The notes below the pieces were generated by a model. That model did not search any database and was not told the DNA's origin. It worked only from the letters and a program-made list of their open reading frames with translations. The translations under genes and the position numbers were made by a program. From contig JANXCM010000020.1 in assembly GCA_025060085.1 (NCBI GenBank), positions 1 to 9,126 of the forward strand: a DNA stretch of 9,126 bases, in the 5' to 3' direction. Shown in pieces: positions 1 through 5,725 of this stretch. This stretch comes from Patescibacteria group bacterium (GTDB taxonomy: Bacteria > Patescibacteriota > Minisyncoccia > UBA6257 > HR35). The first letter of the stretch is position 1, and the number at the start of each line of letters is the position of its first letter.

Positions 1-58
1 AATAAAAATCTTAGATGAGAAAGAATTTTTGAGATTGATTGAGAATAGTAAAACTTAG
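1..58 (+). CDS. C-terminal end of a plus-strand gene, probably NAD-dependent DNA ligase (BRCT end), partial
   Basis: The frame starting at base 2 is open from the window edge and encodes 18 residues, IKILDEKEFLRLIENSKT, followed by TAG at 56-58. The pattern I-x-I-L-D-E-x-E-F-L-R-L-I resembles the last strand and helix of the C-terminal BRCT domain of bacterial LigA, which in family members I recall ends with a stretch like GIEVIDEAEMLRLL. LigA seals nicks in DNA during replication and repair using NAD. The gene converges on greA and their stop codons overlap by 4 nt (55-58). Only 18 residues are visible, so the identity is a tentative family resemblance. Another BRCT-ending protein, or a chance open frame, remains possible. 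Confidence 0.5.
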   Translation, partial: IKILDEKEFLRLIENSKT

Positions 59-522
59 TTAATTTTTTTAATCTTATATTTAGATTTTTTATTCCCCACC
101 TGAATTTCAACTACTTCTCCCACTCTTTTCCCTAACAGAGATTTTCCCATTGGTGAATCAGAAGAAATTTTACCTTTTAGGGGATCAGATTCACCAAAAC
201 CAACAATAGTTAACTTAATAGATTTTTTATTTTCTAAATTGATCACTTCAACTTCTGAACCGATATTGATTCTATCTGATTTTATTGGTTTTGATTTAAT
301 AACCTTGGCTGTTTTTAATAAATTTTCTAATTCAAAAATTCTCCTTTCTAATTTTTTCTGCTCTTCTAATGCTGATTGATATTCAGCATTTTCACTTAAA
401 TCGCCAAATTCTTTAGCGGTTTTAATTTTTTCAGCAATTTCTTTACGTTCTATCCTTTTTAATCTTTCTAATTCTGCTTTTAATTTTTCATAAACTTCTT
501 TACTAATTACTTTGCCTGTCAT
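55..522 (-). CDS. greA: Transcription elongation (transcript cleavage) factor GreA
   Basis: This 155-residue protein has the usual GreA length and layout. GreA inserts its coiled coil into the secondary channel of RNA polymerase and stimulates cleavage of backtracked RNA so that elongation can resume. Residues about 8-75 form the charged N-terminal coiled coil. Its tip carries the conserved GDLSENAEY motif (40-48), including the acidic pair D41 and E44 needed for cleavage. The C-terminal FKBP-like domain (about 80-155) ends with the typical SPMGKSLLGKRVGEVVEI stretch. The start is ATG at 522. No Shine-Dalgarno motif is visible upstream, only TTGATAAT-type sequence. It lies 24 nt downstream of secD on the same strand and is probably co-transcribed with it. 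Its stop overlaps the convergent plus-strand gene. Confidence 0.96.
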   Translation of the reverse strand: MTGKVISKEVYEKLKAELERLKRIERKEIAEKIKTAKEFGDLSENAEYQSALEEQKKLERRIFELENLLKTAKVIKSKPIKSDRINIGSEVEVINLENKKSIKLTIVGFGESDPLKGKISSDSPMGKSLLGKRVGEVVEIQVGNKKSKYKIKKIN

Positions 523-546
523 ATTATCAAAAAAATTAAATTTTAA

Positions 547-1746
547 TTAAACATTATGAAATTTCAACGTTAAAATTCTCGTTAAATAAAAGGCGGTGAT
601 TATACTTGTTATCACTCCTATGGAAAGAGTAAGAGCAAAACCACGAACAAAAGAGGTAGTTAGAAAATAAATTAAAAGCGTGGAGATAATAGTAGTAATA
701 TTTGAATCGCGAATAGATGCCCACGCTCGATTAAAACCATTAATAATTGATTCTTTAATTTCTAATCCTCTTTTTAACTCTTCTCTTATTCTTTCGGCTA
801 CTAAAATATTTGCATCTACCGCCATACCAATTGATAAAATCAATCCAGTTATCCCAGCTAATGTCAAAACAACTCCGAAAAGTTTATAAATAAAAAGATT
901 AAAAATAATATAAATAATCAAACATATCGAAGCAATAATTCCTTGTAACCGATAATAGAAAATCATAAAAATTAAAACTAAGAAAAAACCAATAATACCT
1001 GCTTTAAGAGCAAATTCTTTAAATTTAACCCCTAGAGCAGGATCAATTTGATTTATACCTATTAATTTAAGAGGTACAGGTAATGCTCCTTGTTGAAGAT
1101 TACCAGCTAATTTTCTCGCTTCTTCTAAATTAAAATTACCTTCAATTATTGCTTCACCGCCACTAATAATTTGTCTAACATTAGGCACAGAAATAGGTTG
1201 ACCATCAAGATAAATTGCTATTGGTTGATTGAGGTATTTTTTGGTTAATTCTTCAAAAATTTTTGCTCCTTCACTATCAAATTTTAAAGCTACTACTGGC
1301 AAACCAGTATTAGGATCAAATCTTACTTCAGCACTTTTAAGGTAACGGCCAGTTAATTCAGAGGGAATAAAATTTGTTTGTGTGCCGATAATTTGAGGAA
1401 TCCTAAATTCTAAAAAAGGTGTTTGGCCAATAAGAGAGATTGCTTCTTGGGGATCTTTGATATTTGGTATCTCAACAATTAATCTTCCTGATTGGCTGTA
1501 GCTAATATTTGTTTCTGCAATGCCTAAAGTGTTAATTCTTCTTTCTATCAAATCTTTTACCGCTGCTAAAATTCCTTTTTGATCACTTCCTTTAACCTGA
1601 CTTAAATCAGCATCATAAGTTAAAACTACACCCCCAGCTAAATCTAAACCGAATTTAAATTCCAACATTGAGTTATCAATGACAAAAAATAAACTAATTA
1701 AACCTAAAATAAAAAATAAAAATATAACTAAATTATTCTTTTCCAT
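547..1746 (-). CDS. secD: Protein translocase subunit SecD
   Basis: SecD is an RND-type membrane protein that, with SecF, uses the proton gradient to help pull proteins through SecYEG. At 399 residues it is much shorter than the E. coli protein (about 615) but complete in plan. It has an N-terminal membrane segment (about 5-23), then the GLDLAGGV motif (33-40) in the place of the usual GLDLxGG, then an extracytoplasmic region to about 240 that includes QQGALPVPL (218-226). A five-helix membrane block follows (about 245-390). The block contains SIGMAVDANILVAERIREEL (305-324), including the conserved D311 associated with proton coupling, and RDSNITTIIST (346-356). The start is ATG at 1746 without a Shine-Dalgarno motif. 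secF does not follow; greA begins 24 nt downstream. A separate promoter is predicted just upstream at about 1810-1838. Confidence 0.95.
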   Translation of the reverse strand: MEKNNLVIFLFFILGLISLFFVIDNSMLEFKFGLDLAGGVVLTYDADLSQVKGSDQKGILAAVKDLIERRINTLGIAETNISYSQSGRLIVEIPNIKDPQEAISLIGQTPFLEFRIPQIIGTQTNFIPSELTGRYLKSAEVRFDPNTGLPVVALKFDSEGAKIFEELTKKYLNQPIAIYLDGQPISVPNVRQIISGGEAIIEGNFNLEEARKLAGNLQQGALPVPLKLIGINQIDPALGVKFKEFALKAGIIGFFLVLIFMIFYYRLQGIIASICLIIYIIFNLFIYKLFGVVLTLAGITGLILSIGMAVDANILVAERIREELKRGLEIKESIINGFNRAWASIRDSNITTIISTLLIYFLTTSFVRGFALTLSIGVITSIITAFYLTRILTLKFHNV

Positions 1747-1809
1747 ATAATAAATAAAAATAAAAGAATTAATTATTTAGCAAGTTTTTAAATTTTTAAA
1801 GACAGAAGT

Positions 1810-1838
1810 ATTATAACATAAAAATTTAAAAAATGAAA
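1810..1838 (-). promoter_or_regulatory. Predicted sigma-70-type promoter for secD-greA (extended -10)
   Basis: On the minus strand, TGTTATAAT reads from 1818 to 1810. This is a perfect -10 hexamer (TATAAT, 1815-1810) with the TGn extension that can compensate for a poor -35. The best-spaced -35 (17 bp, 1838-1833) is TTTCAT, a weak match. Transcription would begin near 1803, giving a leader of roughly 57 nt before secD. The surrounding 126-bp gap between pilD and secD (1747-1872) holds no gene that I can see. In DNA this A/T-rich, TATAAT alone is weak evidence, but the extension and the intergenic position add support. Confidence 0.5.
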
Positions 1839-1841
1839 TTT

Positions 1842-1865
1842 ATTTTATTTTAAATTAAATAAAAT
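1842..1865. repeat. A/T-only inverted repeat just past the pilD stop
   Basis: ATTTTATTT (1842-1850) and AAATAAAAT (1857-1865) form a perfect 9-bp inverted repeat around a 6-nt loop, starting 7 nt beyond the pilD stop codon. The position suits a transcription end between pilD and the predicted secD promoter. However, the stem has no G or C and no clean T-tract follows, so it would be a weak intrinsic terminator. It could equally be a product of the base composition. Confidence 0.3.
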
Positions 1866-1872
1866 TTTTAAA

Positions 1873-2712
1873 TTAAATCAAAAATTTACTAAATAGCATT
1901 TCTGTTAACTCTTCTCCTAACAAAATAGTAATAAATAAACCAATAAAAATAAATGGTCCAAAGGGAATAGTTTGCTTTAATTTTCTATTTTTTAATAGGA
2001 TGAAAAAACTAAAAAGTCCACCAATAAAAATGGTAACTAAAAGGGAAAGAAGAAGATCACCAAAATTAAAATATAATCCCAAAATAAATAAAATTTTAGA
2101 ATCACCTAAACCAATTCCCTTACCTAAAGTGAGAATAAAAAGAATTATTACCGCCAAAGCAAAAATAAAGGAAAAATATAATCTATTTAAAGCATAATCT
2201 TTCGTGGTTAGTTGAGGTAAATAAATTAGGTAGTTTAAATTATCGGTAAAATCTATCTTGGGAAAATTATTAAAATACCCGAAAATTAAAATAAATATCA
2301 ACCAAGCAAAAATAGCAAAATAGATAATTTTTTCTTCAATATAAAAAGTTTCTAAATCGTAAAGAGTTATAATAAATATTAGAGAAGTAATTAATAAAAA
2401 ATATAAAAAGAAAATAAAGTTTATAAGACTAAAGTTAGAAAGAAGAAAAGTTTTTTCAGCAATTTTATAGGTAAAAAGACCGGTAAAAATTTCTGTCAGC
2501 GGATAACGAAGAGAAATTTTTTTACCACAACCTCGACATTTCCCTTTTTGAATAATATAGCTTATGACAGGAATAAGTTCGTACCAATTTAATTTTTTTT
2601 GGCAATAATCACATTTGGAAGAACCAGAAATGAAATTTTGATTTCGGACAAGACGATAAGCGATATTATTTATCAAACTACCCCAAAAAAGACCAACAAT
2701 AAAATAGAACAT
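1873..2712 (-). CDS. pilD: Prepilin peptidase / N-methyltransferase PilD (aspartic protease family A24)
   Basis: PilD is an inner-membrane enzyme that cuts the short leader from type IV prepilins and methylates the new N-terminal residue. The 279-residue protein has the full bifunctional layout. It opens with a membrane segment and GSLINNIAYRL (11-21), equivalent to the family's GSFLNVxIYRLP. A zinc-type four-cysteine motif follows (C34, C37, C59, C62) in the methyltransferase region, with LRYPLTEIFTGLF (68-80) after it. The peptidase part carries both catalytic aspartates: D119 in the YDLE motif and D204 in GLGD (201-204), followed by SKILFILGLYF. IPFGPFIFIG (249-258) is the usual C-terminal signature. 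About eight membrane helices are expected. The start is ATG at 2712, 50 nt after the prepilin gene, which is its obvious substrate. Confidence 0.96.
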   Translation of the reverse strand: MFYFIVGLFWGSLINNIAYRLVRNQNFISGSSKCDYCQKKLNWYELIPVISYIIQKGKCRGCGKKISLRYPLTEIFTGLFTYKIAEKTFLLSNFSLINFIFFLYFLLITSLIFIITLYDLETFYIEEKIIYFAIFAWLIFILIFGYFNNFPKIDFTDNLNYLIYLPQLTTKDYALNRLYFSFIFALAVIILFILTLGKGIGLGDSKILFILGLYFNFGDLLLSLLVTIFIGGLFSFFILLKNRKLKQTIPFGPFIFIGLFITILLGEELTEMLFSKFLI

Positions 2713-2762
2713 TTAATATTAATTTATTTTAGAGAATTATGCTTTAAAAGAATAATAAGTTT

Positions 2763-3278
2763 TTATCTTCCAATTAAACAATATACGGTGCTAGTAGGAA
2801 AACAAACAGGAACGTTTCCGTGGCATGTTAAATTTACTGGATTACCTGAACCTTTATAAATATTTACCTCACTGGTTGCCGCCTCTAAATTTGCTGTTAA
2901 AATATAAGTGCTTCCAGTTGGTGCAGATCCTATTCTACAAGCATAATAGCCATAACTATTAATTCCTCCACTCGGATCTTGAGGTAATTGATCCCTTGAA
3001 GTTAAAACTCCTTTATTAACTAATTCTTGAGCTAAAACATTATTCCAATCAGGTCCTGTTGCCGTTGTAGCTATAAATGTACCTGTTTTTAGGTAATATT
3101 GTGTCAAATAAGCAGCTACATTTCTTAAGTCTCCTAATCTTCTAGTATCCCTTGCTCCTGAAGTAAATGTTCCTATATTACTAAGAAAAAGACCAGCCAA
3201 AATACCAATAACTAGAAGAACAACTGCTAATTCGACTAAAGTAAAAGCTTTTAATTGAATTTTTTTTATTTTTTTCAT
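2763..3278 (-). CDS. Type IV prepilin (major pilin candidate)
   Basis: The 171-residue protein starts with a basic 11-residue leader (MKKIKKIQLKA), then FTLVELAVVLLVIGILAGLF. This is the class III prepilin signal: cleavage would fall between A11 and F12, E16 is the conserved Glu+5, and the hydrophobic stretch to about residue 32 is the membrane and assembly helix. The residue before the cut is Ala, not the usual Gly. The amphipathic continuation (ARDTRRLGDLRNVAAYLTQYY, 42-62, then LKTG) resembles pseudopilin-like pilins with a DxRR-type segment. The globular part has four cysteines (C114, C152, C159, C167), the last three clustered at the C-terminus and able to form disulfides outside the cell. 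It is the only pilin gene in the window. A promoter is predicted upstream, and pilD follows 50 nt later. Sampled G+C (about 30-38%) is above that of the pilN/pilO-like genes (about 20%), as expected for a protein rich in Ala, Gly and Thr. It could be the major or a minor pilin, but its position argues for major. Confidence 0.93.
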   Translation of the reverse strand: MKKIKKIQLKAFTLVELAVVLLVIGILAGLFLSNIGTFTSGARDTRRLGDLRNVAAYLTQYYLKTGTFIATTATGPDWNNVLAQELVNKGVLTSRDQLPQDPSGGINSYGYYACRIGSAPTGSTYILTANLEAATSEVNIYKGSGNPVNLTCHGNVPVCFPTSTVYCLIGR

Positions 3279-3323
3279 TTTTTAATTATTTTAAATTTTA
3301 AAAAAATAATTTTTTAAATTAAA

Positions 3324-3349
3324 TTTAATTAAAAAAATCTTTAATTAAA
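3324..3349. repeat. Two copies of the palindrome TTTAATTAAA in the prepilin leader
   Basis: TTTAATTAAA, a perfect 10-bp palindrome, occurs at 3324-3333 and again at 3340-3349, with centres 16 bp apart. Both copies are downstream of the predicted promoter and upstream of the prepilin start. A third copy overlaps the secD stop at 542-551. They could be sites for a dimeric regulator or RNA structure in the leader, but such palindromes also arise easily in DNA of this composition. Confidence 0.3.
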
Positions 3350-3394
3350 CGACCTAAATTAAAATATAACTTTTTAATTCTGACTAATAAAAAT

Positions 3395-3422
3395 ATTATA
3401 CAAAATATAAAAAAAATCAAAA
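3395..3422 (-). promoter_or_regulatory. Predicted promoter for the prepilin gene
   Basis: In the 160-bp gap between pilC and the prepilin gene (3279-3438), the minus strand has a perfect TATAAT at 3400-3395. A partial -35, TTTTGA (3422-3417), lies 16 bp upstream. Transcription would start near 3388 and leave a leader of about 110 nt that is almost entirely A and T. A separate promoter would let the pilin be expressed far above the machine proteins, as is usual for major pilins. No other gene is visible in this gap. Confidence 0.4.
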
Positions 3423-3438
3423 TAATATTTGTGGATAA

Positions 3439-4644
3439 CTAAAACTGACGAATAGTTTTAGTTAGTTCTGAAATAGGAATAATCAAAGATGCTTCAATAA
3501 AAATTAAACCAATAGCTAAAATAATTATAATAAGAGGCTGAATAGCTTCACTTAGATTAGCTGTTCGATTATTAACTTCTAAATTATAATATTCTAAAAT
3601 AGTAGCTAAAGTATTAGCTAATTCACCTGTTTTTTCGCCAGTCGCAAAAGATTGAACAACAAAAGGAGGAAAAAGGTCAGGAAAAATTTTAATACTTTCA
3701 GAAACAGATTTACCTCTTTTGGTTTCTTCAGAAAGATGTGTAATAGCATTTTTATAATAAGGGTTAGTGATACTTTGAGAAACGATTTCTAGGCTTTCAG
3801 AAAGAGGCAAACCACCTTTAATTAGAAATATTAATGATTCTAAAAAGGAAATAATATAAATTTCTTTCAAAAGAGGTCCTACAATGGGAAAATTACTGAA
3901 AAAGTTATATAGTAATAATTTTCCTTCATCACTTCTAAAAAATTCTATTAAAAAATATACAAATATTATTAATCCGACTAAGAGATAGTACCAATAGCTA
4001 AAAAAGAAATTGGAAATATTTAAAAAGTTTTGAGTTATTTTAGGTAGAGGAATATTATTTTCAATGAAAATTTTACTTAATTGCGGAATAACATTAAAAA
4101 AGATAAAACCTATAGTAGCAATAAAAATTAAAATAACAATTGCTGGATAATAGAGTGATTGAATCACCTTTGTAAGTAGTTTATGTTGATTTTCAAAATG
4201 GTTGGCCAAATTTTCAAAAACTTCTTCGAGCTTACCGGATATTTCACCAATTTTTATCAATTTAGTCATCGAAGAAGGAAAAGTTTCAGTATGTTTAGCT
4301 AAAGATTCTGAAAGAGGTACGCCGGCAATAATTTCTTGATAGACATCTTCTAAAATATTTTTAAAATTTTGCTTATTTACTTGATAAGAAAGTGATTTAA
4401 CGGCTTCATCAATGGGTGTTTTTGATTTTAATAAAAAATTAAAAGAACGACAAAAGAAAGCTAAATCTAAGAGAGAAATTTTTCCGAAGGATACTAAGAA
4501 TTTAGGTACCGAAGGTTTACTAAGATAAGTCACAACCACTCCTTGATTTTGAAGAAGATTTACAGCTTGTTCTTGAGTTTCTGCTTCAATTATTCCTGTT
4601 TTAAAATTACCATCGCGATCAAAACCTCGAAATTCAAATTTCAT
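3439..4644 (-). CDS. pilC: Type IV pilus inner-membrane platform protein PilC
   Basis: PilC is the polytopic inner-membrane platform on which the PilB and PilT motors act to add or remove pilin subunits. The 401-residue length is typical. After an N-terminal cytoplasmic region (MKFEFRGFDRDGNFKTGIIEA, a common opening in the family) come two T2SSF domains at about 60-185 and 263-390. Their internal repeat is visible as FFCRSFNFLLKSKTPIDEAV (64-82) against SFLESLIFLIKGGLPLSESL (266-285), and as GEISGKLEEVFENLA (133-147) against GEKTGELANTLATI (336-349). Membrane helices lie at about 165-187, 217-236 and 368-390. The start is ATG at 4644, 12 nt after the pilT stop, so it is co-transcribed with pilT. 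A 160-bp gap follows, in which the prepilin promoter is predicted. Confidence 0.96.
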   Translation of the reverse strand: MKFEFRGFDRDGNFKTGIIEAETQEQAVNLLQNQGVVVTYLSKPSVPKFLVSFGKISLLDLAFFCRSFNFLLKSKTPIDEAVKSLSYQVNKQNFKNILEDVYQEIIAGVPLSESLAKHTETFPSSMTKLIKIGEISGKLEEVFENLANHFENQHKLLTKVIQSLYYPAIVILIFIATIGFIFFNVIPQLSKIFIENNIPLPKITQNFLNISNFFFSYWYYLLVGLIIFVYFLIEFFRSDEGKLLLYNFFSNFPIVGPLLKEIYIISFLESLIFLIKGGLPLSESLEIVSQSITNPYYKNAITHLSEETKRGKSVSESIKIFPDLFPPFVVQSFATGEKTGELANTLATILEYYNLEVNNRTANLSEAIQPLIIIILAIGLIFIEASLIIPISELTKTIRQF

Positions 4645-4656
4645 TTTAAAAGAAAA

Positions 4657-5715
4657 TTATTTTAATAAGTTTTTTAATCTTTCAGGATTAATAGAATAAT
4701 TAAAAGCGTTTTCGAGGGTTATCTCTCCTAAGTTAACCAGCGTAGCTAATGATCTCTCTAAAGTAAACATACCTGATTCAAGACTAGTTTCAATCACTAA
4801 ATCTATTTGATAAACTTTATTTTCTCTAATTAAATTTTTTACTGCGGGGTTAGCAATTAATACCTCGCAAGCAGGAATTCTTCCCCCTTTTGTTCTATTG
4901 ACTAATCTTTGAGAAATAATTCCTATTAGCGTTGAAGCTAATTGAAATCTGGCTTGATTTTTTTGAGCTTCCGGTAAAACATCTAATATTCTATCAATAG
5001 TCTGAGAAGCTGAATTAGTATGAAGTGTTCCCAAAACTAAATGGCCTGTTTCCGCCGCTGTCAAAGCAATTTGAATAGAAATAGCATCTCTTAGCTCACC
5101 AATCATAATAATATCAGGATCTTCTCTTAAGGCAGCTCTTAGAGCTCGATGCCAAGTAGGTGAATCTCGAGGTATTTCTCTCTGAGAAATTAAAGCTAAA
5201 TCTGGCAAAAATATATATTCAATCGGCTCTTCAATAGTAATAATGTGAACAGGTTTAGTATGATTAATTTCGTCAATTAAAGCAGCTAAGGTAGTTGATT
5301 TACCTACACCTGCTGGACCAGTAATTAAAATCAAACCCTGTCTTTTTTTTATAAATTCGTGTAAAATAGGCGGTAGATTTAGTTCTTCTATTGTTTTAAT
5401 GTCTGTTGGAATTAGTCTAAATGCTCCTGCTAAACCATTATTTTGAAAATAGATATTGGCTCTTACTCTTATTTTATCGTCAATATTAAATGAAAAATCT
5501 ATATCTTTGTATTTCAAAAGATAATTTTTTTGATCTTCATTGAGCATCGAAAATAATAATTCTTTTGATTCTCGAGAAGAAATTATTCCTTCTTCATTTA
5601 AATTAATTAATTCTCCGTCAATTCTCAGCGTAGGATATTTAACAGGAACAATATGAACATCGGAAGCATTTCTTTGAGAAGCAATATAAAAAATTCTTTT
5701 CAATTTATCATCCAT
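4657..5715 (-). CDS. pilT: Type IV pilus retraction ATPase PilT
   Basis: PilT is a hexameric cytoplasmic ATPase that drives pilus retraction, and with it twitching and often DNA uptake. The 352-residue protein has an N-terminal PAS-like region with ASDVHI (17-22), the Walker A loop GPAGVGKS (133-140), an Asp-box position reading ITIEEPIEY, Walker B IIMIGELRD (202-210, E207), and the His box TGHLVLGTLHTNSA (223-236, H225 and H232). The C-terminal NPAVKNLIREN (289-299) matches the AIRNLIRE retraction motif that separates PilT from PilB-type ATPases, and GMFTLERSL (315-323) matches the usual GMQTxDQSL. One oddity is that the Asp box has Glu (E163) where most family members have Asp. The start is ATG at 5715, 10 nt after the pilB stop. 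Confidence 0.96.
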   Translation of the reverse strand: MDDKLKRIFYIASQRNASDVHIVPVKYPTLRIDGELINLNEEGIISSRESKELLFSMLNEDQKNYLLKYKDIDFSFNIDDKIRVRANIYFQNNGLAGAFRLIPTDIKTIEELNLPPILHEFIKKRQGLILITGPAGVGKSTTLAALIDEINHTKPVHIITIEEPIEYIFLPDLALISQREIPRDSPTWHRALRAALREDPDIIMIGELRDAISIQIALTAAETGHLVLGTLHTNSASQTIDRILDVLPEAQKNQARFQLASTLIGIISQRLVNRTKGGRIPACEVLIANPAVKNLIRENKVYQIDLVIETSLESGMFTLERSLATLVNLGEITLENAFNYSINPERLKNLLK

Positions 5716-5725
5716 TTTTTCAATT

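Noticed and set aside
680..889. Plus-strand open frame of 69 codons inside secD
   Set aside because: It is fully antisense to the conserved membrane block of secD and shows no recognisable protein features; it is a shadow.
2000..2197. Plus-strand open frame of 65 codons inside pilD
   Set aside because: It is antisense to the catalytic GLGD part of pilD. Its Lys/Pro/Ile-rich sequence is what antisense A/T-rich membrane coding gives.
2599..2859. Plus-strand open frame of 86 codons spanning the pilD-prepilin gap
   Set aside because: It is antisense to the ends of two well-supported genes and has no family resemblance.
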